Positions 21,286 to 32,882 of a DNA stretch of 64,000 bases are shown piece by piece (the stretch's first letter is position 1; the number at the start of each line of letters is the position of its first letter). The DNA is from Alitta virens (Eukaryota; Annelida; Polychaeta; Phyllodocida; Nereididae). The notes under the pieces are model-generated. The model saw only the letters and a list, made by a program, of their open reading frames with translations, was not told the DNA's origin and did not search any database. The stretch covers positions 310,001 to 374,000 of the forward strand of contig OW028582.1 in assembly GCA_932294295.1 (NCBI GenBank), given 5' to 3'. Both the position numbers and the translations under genes were made by a program.

Positions 21286-24200
21286 CATACTCACCATGTG
21301 GTCATATAGGTTGAAGAAAACGGCCACCAGACTATTTGAGGGCCACCAGCTAGCACAACTAGCTTCTAAAATCTAGTGGTGGAGTCTCTGAATGCAGAGC
21401 CAGGAGCTTCCCAGCATGCACTACAATCAGAGTGCCCTCTAGGGACTAAATTGGTACTCAACCAAAAAGGCCCTCTGGTGGTTATTACATGCAACAAACA
21501 CATGTATGCATTTGGTACAAACATATTTAATGCCTTGCTAGCATCATTTTACAACGTAATAGGCTTATTAGGGTCCAAGAAAGCCAGGTTGCTGTCCTGA
21601 GATATCGCACTTTTCAAGGATTGTCATCCATTTTCATGCTCAGATGCCCAGTTCCAAACTTTGTCATTCTGGGGCAAAGACCTAATGTGTTTGGTATGAT
21701 TAGACAGATTGGGAATGAAATGATTAAGGAAATTACCATCCCTAATAGTTGAATTTCATGCTCCAGCTAGATTGCAGAGATTACGCTTGAGGTTACAAAA
21801 GTACAATTTGAAACTTGACACTACGTAATGATCACATAAAACCTGCTGTGCAGACATGTTTATTTCCTGTGACTTTATCACTTCTTGTGCACATATCAAC
21901 ACACCATGAGCTATAAGTATCAACAGAGCTCAGTTGGAAAGACCAGTGAAGTCGGCTAGCCGACGCAATATTATGCCGATTTGTTTTTACATGCATTATT
22001 ATTGTACAGTCAAATTTTGTAAAGTGGTCACCTAGGGGAAATGATAAACTTGACTTTTTAGGTAACTATTTTATGCAAGGTAAACGCAGTCAAACGTTAC
22101 GAACTAACAATTTATTGTGAAATACTAACTACTGGAATATAGAGGGGTGCAGGTATCATGGTATACATATTATGTAATGTATGGGGAACAGACTAGAGTC
22201 AACTCCAGGGGAATCGGTTGAGAGAGGTGATTATTGTGGCAGTCTGCTTAGACATATTGCTTGAAATAAGCAATAAAAGCTTGTTTTATGCATGACAGAT
22301 TTTGATGCTGCTTAAGAATTCTTTTAGGCATAATGTTTTTGCTCAATGCAATTGCAAAATACTGAGGGACTTTTCAGCAGCAGTGCATTGCACGGTCAGA
22401 CAGGACCACACACGGATTAGGCATTTGACTGCTGTTACCCGTTATGGCCAGAAGTATGGTATCATTCCCCATCAGGGACCATTTAGTACAGGATGGATTG
22501 CACGAAAAACAAACCTACGTAATATTGGGGTTTGCCTTTTCTTAACTGTTTATATCCAAATACATGATTTGCTGTTTTGGTGTCCACTGGGATGGCAATC
22601 CCATGTTGCCCTTTGTTGTGCTCAAAAAATATTACATAACATTGTTATATAACAGTTGACAATACATAATGGTCTGTGCAGCATATTTCTAATTACACAT
22701 GTGATACACTTGTCATTAAAAGTTAATAGGGATTCATATACAAGTAAATAGGTAGGTGAATTATCAGTGCTACACATGGGTGTGATAAACCAAAGTATTT
22801 ATTTCACCATATTATCTCATAATTGTCCTGATATATTAACATTTTTTTAATGAGTGTCTGAGCATATACTTTCTTTTTTTATGGAGTAAACATTTAGTTT
22901 CAGCTTCCTAAATCCAGTTACCATAAAGTACTCTGGGGTGTGATAAACCGAAAAACTAAAAAAATGTAAAATCTTAAAATTTTCAAAACAGAATTTTTTA
23001 TTTTCTGCATTAAAATGCAGATTAAGTCATATACTAAAATTGCGCGTTGACAACATTATTGTGGAATTTTTTTGACCGTGAAGTTTATTCAGGAGCACTG
23101 CTTTGTAATTATAATGACATATGCAGAAAATTGACAAATACCCTTAAAGATTGAATGAGTCTATGGGTATAAAATTCAGTATTAGTTATTGAATATTGAT
23201 GAAAAATAACAATGTTTCCTATTAATAATTAGCTCTGCCCCCCTGGAAGGGGGGGGGAGCCTTTGTTCTCAGTCCATGATGTCAGCATTTCGAAGAAAAC
23301 AAAAAAAATAGCAGGGGGTGCATCGCATTGTGGCTTATATTAGTATGTAGCATACATAGCTGTGCAACAGCTTGTCTATGTTTTTAATCATTATCCTATG
23401 CTTGCGAGTCATCAGAAGGAGTTCTGGCCCCAAGATACATCCCGCTGAAAATGGCGGGAAATTCCTGGCAAATTAAGTCCTATGTTGCTGCCAATATCCA
23501 ATATCTGCCGAGATTGCATATTGGGCTGGATATTGTGTCCTTTGGGCTGATAAGCAGGTCTTGGGGCAACGAGCTAGCCTTTGGGCTGGCTCGCCGAAAT
23601 CCCGTACCACTTATTCAAAGAATATATGGTTTTGGGCTTACCGGGGAATACTTCTAATATCGCTCCCTGGCTTTTTCCAGAAAGCTTTGCTTAGTACGTT
23701 CCATAAATTGCAGACCAAGCAGGCCGTTCAGACCTATGCTAATGCATGCAAATATCGACTTGGGACAGCGTGATAACCATTGCATTATAATTCAACAGCA
23801 AGCATTAGACCCTATTCTTACAAACTATAAAATCAAGTTCAGCCCCCCCCCCTCATTGGGCTCCTGCTACTACTATTTAAAATATGTGTCATTTAAATGA
23901 AAGAATGAGAATTTCATGTCTGTCGTAAATTCACAACCAGGACCGATTTTGAGTTTTTTGTACATAAGGAACTTGGAATTTTGTAAATTGGACGAAAATT
24001 GAAGGAGCTCTTTAATAAAATGTATCACGAAGCGAGGACGCTTATGACATTCATTTGTGCCTCGTTTTCATTTCATTGGTCATACAAGCACTTGCAATGT
24101 AAACAAATCTGCAATTTTTGATGGCATGAAAAATTAAATGATAGGGTATGTTTATTAATTTTATAGAAATATAGTGAACATGGCAAGGCCCTGATGGGAT

Positions 24201-24511
24201 TTAATCTCTTTTTTTTAGAAGCAATGAAATGAATGCAACCGATTTTGGTCACTTCATTTTGACAGACAGTGCACCTTTAAGGAATAATAATATGTATGTA
24301 TATAATTGATGATTTGTTATTAATGTAATTTTCTGGTTTTTGTTTTTCATTTACATAATTTATAAAGGCAAACTTCATACACCTATACTGGTGTCAGCCT
24401 GCCATAGTATTTTATATTATGATGTGAATGTTTTTATTTGTTTTCATGGTCAATAAAGTTATTAATTATTAGTAGTATAGTTCTTCTGTGTCAATTTCAG
24501 GTTAATTAAAC
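21286..24511. other. 3.2 kb without recognisable gene
   Basis: The longest open frame (22302-22652, 116 codons) has no recognisable domain, no splice context and no partner elsewhere. A GGCTAGCCGACGC/GCCGATT patch lies at 21953-21985, like the terminal words at 379 and 9442. TTTGGGCTGG-type short repeats lie at 23519-23640. G and C homopolymers lie at 23249 and 23843. The part after about 23900 may be the 5' flank of the transposase pseudogene. Confidence 0.45.
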
Positions 24512-25740
24512 ATGCCAACATACTGTTACGTGCCAGGATGCACTAATAATGGGGCAGCACACATGTTTCCAGGAGATCCGAATATAAAAAAGAATTGGAT
24601 CACTACCACAAACGTGAAGATCCTGCCACACAGAAACTGTGACAACCCTCACCAACTTCAAGAGTGAGCCACAAGCATTTTAGTCCTGAGGATTATAAGA
24701 CTACCTTTCTAGGAGGAAGGAAGATACTAAAGGCCAATGCTTGTCAACGCCTGAAAGTTCGGGTTCTGGCATTGATGAATCAAGGATCTCCATCCACAAG
24801 TTCATTTCATTTCATCCCGAGTGCCATTTCATATTGGAAGCCACTAAAACATTACACTCATTTTACATTTTTTTTTCACATTCTTGGCCCAGCTGCAGTT
24901 GCCCTGAAGACCATGGCGACCATTCCCATCCCAGCCGAGGACCAGCTTTGTTTTACTCTTAAACTTCGGCAAGGCGATGATGATATTGAGTTGGGACTTT
25001 TAAAATCCGGCAACAAATGGCATCTCATATATTTTCAGTTTGAGTTAATTTTCTTTAATTTCAACCAGTGAATTCGATTTGTGGCCCTCTCGAGCAGTTA
25101 TTGATGATTCTATGCAAACAAACTTTGGCAAGTGTTTCCCATCTACACGGGTCATCCTTGATGCTACAGACATCCCCATCCAAAAACCCAAGTCATGTGG
25201 ACCTCAAAAGCCAATATCTCACATAGCCGAGTGACGATGCGGAGTAATGACGATTGCTGGCAAGCAATGAATCGGCTTCACTCTTGGTCATTTGATGCCT
25301 AGAAAAAGCGAGTCAGCAACGACTCGCCGATTGCATGCCGATTGAACGCCGATTGCTCCCAGAGTGCTCCCAGATTGCTCGCATCCTTTGTCCTGTAAGG
25401 GAGACTTTCTCAAGTTACAAGAATAAAAACACCCTGAAAGTAGTGGTAGGTTGCACTCCCCGAGGAGCCGTCAGTTTTGATAGTGATGTGTCAGGGTAGT
25501 GCCAGTGACAGGCAAATTATAGCAAGGAGCACTCTAGTCTCAGAAACCCTATTTGACAAGAAGGACAGCATAATTGCAGACAGAGGCATTCTTGTCACAG
25601 ATCTTTTTAGCCAGTAAACACGTTTTTGTGAACACTTCTGAGGGGAAAGCCCCAGCTGGAAATCGAGGAATTACACAGAGACAGGAAAGTTGCATCAAAA
25701 AGAATCCACATTGAATGCGTAAAGGGACAAAACTGCTGAA
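24512..25740 (+). pseudogene. Decayed THAP-domain / DDE_Tnp_4-type transposase
   Basis: The ATG at 24512 opens a THAP zinc-finger start: MPTYCYVPGC, then an N-I-K-K-N-W helix. The frame stops at about 24665. The next frame carries the THAP end (HFSPEDY, 24674-24694), where a Ser stands in place of the expected third Cys ligand. Further on, 25074-25215 encodes STRVILDATDIPI (first catalytic Asp of the DDE_Tnp_4 fold). 25395-25480 encodes FSSYKNKNTLKVVVGCTPRG and 25555-25600 encodes DSIIADRG. Stops and frameshifts separate these blocks. THAP plus this DDE type occurs in ISL2EU/Harbinger-related animal transposons. No terminal repeats were identified, and a 170-bp foreign stretch splits the catalytic domain. 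Confidence 0.75.
25216..25392. mobile_element. Short repeat-rich insertion inside the transposase pseudogene
   Basis: The transposase blocks PQKPI and FSSYKNKN should be nearly adjacent but are about 180 bp apart. The intervening DNA begins near TCTCACATAGCCGAG, resembling the terminus at 35446. It contains three close GCCGATTG words (25337-25365) and two GCTCCCAGA words. A solo or truncated non-autonomous element is likely. The edges are approximate. Confidence 0.5.
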
Positions 25741-26934
25741 TTAATTTTGCACAACTATGGACACAATACCGTACACTGCACTTCGATAAGCTTATATTTA
25801 TGTAACGGCCAGTCCAAAAGGTTTAATCGCACATTACTTGACAAGCTTGGCACTCTTCCCGATAGTGAAAAGACTCGCTGGAAGGATTATTTTTCTGTGG
25901 CAGTGATTGAGAGGTAACTAAAGATGAGATGGCGTAAAGCGCATGCTTCATGCTGTGCAATTTTAGGCTTTGCATTGTCAAGACGAGTGCTTCAATCTAG
26001 TGCCAAATCAATGGTTGCGTAAATACTAAATAGAAATCTCATATATTAATTAATTGGTAGTCAAACATTACACTGAGAATTTCCTTTCTTGAGACCTGGA
26101 GTGTACTCAGAATCGAATAATGTGTCATATCAACAAATAACATTTGATAATGACAAATGACAATGACCAAGAAATTAATAGCCCCATGGAAAATACAATT
26201 ACAAAATGAGGCAAGGAGACCCCTCTAAAACAAGGTTATGTCGCTTCTGAGGGGCCACCTTATTTCACATATTATTGACATATTATTATGGAAATATCTC
26301 AAAATGGGACTGATGGAATGACATGCACATACATTTTTATGTAGTGACATTTGGCAAAGACTTTCCAGTGGAGCAATCTTGATCACATATATAGCAATTG
26401 TTGATAAGGCAGACTTCATCATAAGAATCTATAAAATGTCTTTCAGTGTATTTTTTGAAGCCATCTAAAATATGGGTTGTCATTTTGTCTTTGAAATTTT
26501 GATTCATTTTGTTGTAGATGTTGGGTAGTCTGTATGCAATGCATTTTTGTGCAAAATCATGCTTGGCAATGGGTGCACAAAGATTGCGGCATTGTCTTGT
26601 TGTGTAACTGTGAGAGACATTCTCCCAAAGAACGGAAAAAGATTGACAATAATCAGGAAGTAGATCAATAATTCGGTCCCAGTGCTACACCTTCCTCCCG
26701 CCCAGTAAACGGGCATTTCACCTCGACCAATGCATCCTCCCCTCCTTCCAAATCCTCTACTACTGCCAGAAGTAAGTTCATTCAGGACTGTGAACTAAGG
26801 ATGGACTTGTACTTTTACTTGAGCAAATGTACTTGTACTTGGGCTTAAGTACTCAGATAAACATAGGCTGCACTGCACCTAAACCCTTAGCAAATCCCAC
26901 ATGCCACACAGGCATCATTACAAGATAGATAAAT
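25741..26934. other. Intergenic, with a retroelement 3'-end remnant
   Basis: The stretch 26205-26265 (minus strand: GGTGGCCCCTCAGAAG, then GGGGTCTCCTTGCCTC) resembles the 3'-end repeat found at 50683-50808 and 53787-53913. An AGTAC(T)T-rich patch (TGTACTTGTACTTGGGCTT) lies at 26813-26855. No gene is recognised. Confidence 0.45.
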
Positions 26935-28990
26935 TTTAATTTGAGTCGTATACAATCCGAATACATATAAAATACACATATATACAGCACATTTTACATG
27001 ATATCCAAGCATTACACTCTTTTACGACTATAATACTGTTAAAATGTATATTAAATCAAATCAAAATAAAACAAATAGTATTTGAAATTAATAACTAAAA
27101 TCTACATACATGCTATCTAGTAGGGTCAAAGTAATCTTTATCAAGGCTACATGACAGAGCTTAGTAATATATACATATTTAGTACCTTTGGCATATAGCA
27201 CCATACAGTTCATAGTCACCCAAAGGCAATACATTCGTATACATAATAATTATAACGTACTTCTATAAAAATTCTAAATTTGACACATTTTCATAGTTTT
27301 GTAACCATTGTCTAAGAGCAGATTTGAAACTAACAAGAGAGTTTGTATCTTTGATATCTACAGCTATAATCGACCATAATTTTGCCCCATAGTATCTGAA
27401 GCTTTTCTTTCCATAAGTAACAGTTTTGAATCGTGGAATATTATATACATCATTGTCTCTCATTTCGTACCGAGATTCCCTACGAACAAAAAGGTTTTGC
27501 ATGAATATTGGGGCTGTTTGATTTTTAATTTTGTACATCTGGATTGCTACAGTTTTTATGCATCTTTTATATATATTTAGTTGCTGTTCATTTCTGCATA
27601 GGTCGTCATATTCTGTTTCGCTATCATTTGCAACAAATCGTAATGCTCTTTTATTAGTTTTTTCAAGTTTCTCTCGGTTTGATCTGTTTGCAAACATCCA
27701 TACGACTGGGCAGTAGTTAAAATTGCTACTTATATAGCTGTTATACAATACTCTCTTGCATTGTTTATCAAAGTAGTTTTTTATCCTTTTTAAAGCATTT
27801 ATTTGTTTACTTGTCTGTTTGCATAATTCATCTGTATGATTGGCAAAGTTAAGATTGTTGTCGAATTCAACTCCCAGAATAGTAATTGAGGAGGAGCTCT
27901 GTATAGAGTAGTTTCCAATATTTATAACAATTTCATTATTTGAGTGATCGCGACTTAAGAACATAAGTTGAAACTTATTAGCATTGGCTTTCATATTGTT
28001 TAACTGAAACCATTTCATTGCAATTTCACAGTCCGCCTCAAGTTTAACTTTTATTGCATTTACATCTTTATCACTGTGTTGTCATCAGCGTAATGGTATG
28101 CTTTAGAGCTTATATCATGATGGAGAAGGTCATTTATAAACACATTGAACAACAAGGGCCCTAGAATTGATCCCTGGGGAACCCCCTTTCTATTGTTTAT
28201 CCATTCAGAGCATGTATTTCCTATTTTCACTCTTTGCTTCCTATTCACTAGGTATGATTTTAGTAAGTTACATACATTTGTACTGAAGCCATAAGCATGT
28301 AGTTTGGCCAAAAGGAGACCATGTGGCATGCAGTCGAATGCTTTTAAGAGATCTATAGCTATAACCCCTACTGAATTTCTGTTGTCCAACGCTTCACGCC
28401 AGTCTTCCACTAGTCTAGTTAGGATATCATGACAACCCTGACCTTTTCTAAAACCAGATAAGTAATCATGGAATAATGGTTGCATGTGTTCATAAATTTG
28501 GTTTGATACGACTTTTTCTAGAATTTTAGAGAGAGCTATCAAGAGATTTACGGATCGATAATTATCTTTGTCCAGCTTGTTCTTTTTCTTATATAGTGGA
28601 GACATGTTGGCCATTTTCATGTGATCTGGGAATATGTTTTCTTGGATACATTTATTAGCTATTACTGTTAAAGGCTCTATCAGATATATTTTTGTCATTT
28701 TTATGAATTTTACAGGGATCTCATCATATCCAGCAGCCTTCTTTGACGACAAGGCTCTAATAATTTTTTCTATCTCCCGTTCAGATATCTGTGCTGGTTG
28801 TTCAGGTAAGTGCATAAGAAATGAAGTTCAGCTCCAGAGACACAATTTAGCACAATGCTACATGGAGGTTGGGGGTCTATTTTGGGGTTGCTGTCATGAG
28901 GGTCATGGGTCTCGAAGATGGAATGTATTTGAATTCTATTCTTTTTTACCCTCAATGAACACGGTTCCAAGAAGGTTGTAGTTATCACTT
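26935..28990 (-). mobile_element. CR1-like LINE, nearly complete RT, single frameshift
   Basis: On the minus strand 28815-28060 encodes the RT domain: KAAGYDEIP, PLYKKK.KLDKDNYR, ILEKVV, GFRKGQGCHD, AIDLLKAFDCMPHGLLL, GVPQGSILGPLLFNVFINDL and YADDNTV. After a one-base frame change at about 28080-28060 the protein continues (28018-27263) with NKFQLMFLS, ILGVEFDNNLNF, YISSNFNYCPVVWM and the C-terminal YGAKLWS..I.D block. Only one disruption is visible, which suggests a fairly recent copy. The 5' part (endonuclease) is missing. A minus-strand A-rich 3' flank runs to about 26935. Confidence 0.88.
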
Positions 28991-30831
28991 GAAAAAATTA
29001 CTGTCCATCCGTAGGTGGGCGGTTGGTGGGATACTTGTTTCTGGAGCCCTAACAAAATTTTGCAGTCACATTGACATATCAGTCACATTGACATATTGAA
29101 AAACAATTATTTCATTTCTGGAGTAGAACTCATGCACTACGGTGCACCTACATGCCTAAAATTTCACCCGAATATGTCTAAAGTAGTATAGTTGTGCAAT
29201 GTGCCTTTTGGGGTCTCATGCAAATGATTAGTGCTATAAAACGTATGTTACATGTGTATGGTAAGTTGTGATGATCGCTTACTGTGAAATCTTAGATACA
29301 GCACCTTACCATAAAATTTAATACTGCTATACTTAGATGTTGAACCTTATAATAAGCCAATGTTGGTCTATATACAGTAGCTTTCACGGTATCATATTAT
29401 ACTTGCAATTTACTGTTACAGTATCTTACCATAAAATGCTGCGGTTTCATGGCTGATAATAGTTTCACAGCATATTCCCGTAAGATATATAGAGACATGC
29501 TAGATGGTGGATTTGGTCACTTTCACATCAATCTACTGAAAAAATATGGTAGACTGCCATTTTCTTTACCTCAAATGTAAATATTACAGCATTATTAGCT
29601 ATTATTCCATAGGATAGACTTTCAGTAGTGTGCTGTAAAAATTTAAACGGTTGCGTGCTGCGTAAAAAAAAAAAGTACTTAAATGTAAATAATATGGTTA
29701 AATTGCAAGTACCATGGTTACAGTGCATATACTTATAAGTTTATATTAGACATTCATTAGATTAACTGAACAGTATTTCTCTTTTATTAGGCATTGACCA
29801 TTGTTGAAGCCACTGGCTGAGTTCCTTGATCTAGGGGTTACTCTATGTTCGCAAAAAATATGAAAAGCAATTAACTGAGTTATTCAGTTGTGCTTCCAAG
29901 TTTAACAACCAAATTTAATTAAAACGAGCCAGGATCTGTTACTTTCTGCTCGTGAAGATTGCCTGTGACGTCACTGATGTTTGTGTACATTTACGCTGTG
30001 GCCAGATCACTGAAGGTTATTTCGAAAGCGAGATCCTGGCTTAAATAACCATATATAGGTCAAAATTGGATGCATTAATTGTGTGAATGTATTAGTCTGA
30101 GCTAATAATCCCAATGGTGAAGATCTATGAGCTGCTGCCCTCTTGTGGTAATTGTGGAAACACCCTCTAGAAGCATGGTCTGGGTCTGTTCTAGGTTATA
30201 ACCTTAGAATTATTTCGAAGATATATCGCATGTAAGAGTGTCATGTGGTATTTAAATGTTATTTGCATTTTGAAAGTTGTCTAACATGTACCATGTGCCT
30301 GGCAATGTACCATAGGCCTGCACTTAAAGTCTTGAAATATCAAATTGTGTAGTATCAAGCTCATGTAGGTGCATAACGGTAAATTCTCGAAGTTTGTAAG
30401 TCACTATGCACTTATGTAGTTGGTAAATATTGGTGTTAAATTTCAGCTGTTGTGTTCAGAAATTCAGATGTTTGATGCCCATTATTAATACTGATGTTTG
30501 GCGTTTATTCAGAGTTGATAACTTTGATTTGGTCATGACCACGACAATTTAACTGATAACTCCTTAATATCCCTGCTCAGCCAATTTATTTTGCTTAGAC
30601 TTCGTTCTCTCCAAACTGGTCAAGTCATACATCCATTTGCAAATATGCATTTGCCATTAATTTGTCACAACAGAAGGAATAAGCTTCAAATTATTACAAA
30701 TATGAAGGGTAATGTTTCTTTGAACATTATATTTCATCGGGTAATGCACTGTTATAATAATTTTCCTTTTCAATTCCAAAAAAGATTGTCAGAATCTGCT
30801 TGCCACATTAGATGCATTGAAGCCTGACTGT
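28991..30831. other. Intergenic, one dispersed repeat fragment
   Basis: 29547-29625 carries the partner of the repeat at 9539-9612. Around it are repeated ACAG(C/T)A(C/T)CTTACCATAAAAT words (29297, 29420). No gene is recognised. Confidence 0.45.
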
Positions 30832-30985
30832 TACATGGCCAATTGTGCCATTTGCGTTTTCCATGAGAAGGATAAACGCATGGAAAACGCATGGTTTTTG
30901 TCTCATTATAACTAGCTAAAAACCATGCGTATTCCATGCGTTTATCCTTCTCATGGCAAACGCACGTGGCACATTTGGCCATGTA
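30832..30985. mobile_element. Palindromic MITE, copy 1
   Basis: Starts TACATGGCCAATTGTGCCA and ends as its reverse complement TGGCACATTTGGCCATGTA. The two arms, including CGTTTTCCATGAGAAGGATAAACGCATGG, fold back on each other over nearly the whole 154 bp around a central AT-rich loop. No coding potential. It lies about 1.9 kb upstream of the esterase gene. Confidence 0.9.
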
Positions 30986-32882
30986 CCATACTTAAAAGGT
31001 TTGGTAGTAGGCCTAATCTGCATTTATTTGTGTATTGTTTACAGTTTCTTGTTAGCAAAACAGTTAGTTTGAAGGTGAGTGCAGAACAGCCGAACATGGG
31101 AAAACATTTCTTATTATGATTTTCCTTTTCATTATCAAAATACTCCATATAATTATGATGTGCCTTTGTCCCATTCTAAGCACAGACAGTTGAGTTCAAT
31201 TTCTGCAAGAAACTGTGTTCAGACTTTCATAATATCATGTATTTATTGTCTATGCTAAGGCAAGTAAAATACCCCTACCTCTGGCATCTACAGTCAATCC
31301 ATAGAAAAACAAGTAAAGGGCACATGCCAAAGAATAATCCAAAATTAAACATAAATCAGAATAGAATGCAGCAGAATATTGAATGAAGGATGAGTAAAGA
31401 TCTTGGAAATAAGTTAAGAGAAATAAAGATTTAACCTAAAAATATTTCCCAGCAATATCAGGAAAACATTAACAAATGTAAGCCAAATAAATGCAACAAC
31501 ATTTTGACACAAAAGGGAATAAAAATGTGTGGCGAGTTGTTTCTTCACTCACAGTTAGAGTGGCACCGAGCTTGCACAGAAAAATAATGCCAGCCCAATG
31601 TCGTCTTCCCATATCAAGTTGATTTTAAAATTGACCTCACATTCGGCCAACATCACAGTCTCAATACTATTGATCTGAAACTACTATAATTACGTTATGT
31701 TGGTCTATTGTTTTATCAACTCAATTTGGTCGACTCATTGTCTTGCAAACCCATTATCTAGTAAGTCAGTTCAAGGTTGGTCCACTGTCTAACCAGTGTC
31801 AGATCAGCCCACTTTTGGCCCAATGTTGTGCCAGCCCACCAGTCTAGGTCCAGATCTTCGAGACAGGTGACAAAAGTAGGTCAATCACTGCGTTGTTAAT
31901 ATTAGCTATCAGCGAACATAATAGTCTTTAGAACTTGTCCGGTACGACATTGCATTATATTATTATGCACAAGGACTTGTGTCTTTGTATTCTAATAGTG
32001 AATATCAACTTGTCTACCTTGTTCCTCGGTATTCCCCAGACCCTCTCCTGCGGAGAAGTGAGAATGAAGTTTTGGGCAAAGACTGCCAGCCCACTATGCT
32101 GTCAGTGACCCAATGTCTGGTTGGCCCACTATAGGCCTACTGTGAGGTCAGCCCATTGTCTTGGACTTAACCCACTGTCTTCCACTGTCAGGTTAATCCA
32201 TTTAACTGAAGTTTGACTGTGAAACTTTGAAAAACACTCGCCCAGCAAACAAAACACAACAAGACTGTAAGTTGAGAATTCAAGCATGATAATAAGCTGG
32301 ACAAATGTTGTCAAAGACAATAGAAACTGGTTGCAAAACAAAGTTGCTCTATGACAACTTCAAAGTCGTCAACTCCGAATAAACGCCATGAAATATACCA
32401 AATGAAAAAGCAAGATTAAAGAAAACTAAGCACAGATAAAAGTAATCTAATAAAATCGAACAGCAAACATTTTGTGAAAGACTTGTTTTTTTAGTTGATT
32501 TAAAAATGCTTGCATTGAACTACTACGTATAGAAGGAACAACACAAACAGCTGAAAGAAATTTAATCTTTGTGAAAATCAAGTACAAAAACGAAAGTCTT
32601 TTTGTCTGGTATGCTTTAACACCATTTAAAATTTTGAAAAAACATCACAATTATCAACACTGTGATTTCCCTTACGTCCAACTTTGTTAATAATCATTTA
32701 TATAATCTTTCACATGACACACCTTTGACTTTTCGCCTGCTAATGTACAAAGTGTGATTTATTGTTGTAATTTGATATGATATTTATTTGATAAGGTGCT
32801 GCGCCAGGTGTTGTGATTTTGCACAGAAATACTTTATACGAATATTGCTGTGAAAGTTTCACATGTTGCTTTGGTGAGCAGT
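30986..32882. other. Upstream region of the esterase gene
   Basis: 31240-31290 holds a minus-strand fragment of the SINE-like repeat (TTTTACTTGCCTTAGCATAGACA). 31740-31860 and 32080-32200 contain degenerate repeats of CAGCCCACTGTCT/GGCCCACTATAG type. No TATA box or CpG-rich promoter stands out before 32883. Confidence 0.45.

Noticed and set aside
22302..22652. 116-codon open frame
   Set aside because: No recognisable domain, no signal or membrane logic, no splice context; length is compatible with chance in this composition.
24741..24962. Second frame overlapping the transposase relic
   Set aside because: Out of frame with the THAP and DDE blocks and without motifs; a shadow of the pseudogene.
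32850..32882. Upstream in-frame extension of esterase exon 1
   Set aside because: It would need a GTG start; the ATG at 32883 directly precedes the hydrophobic signal peptide and is the better start.
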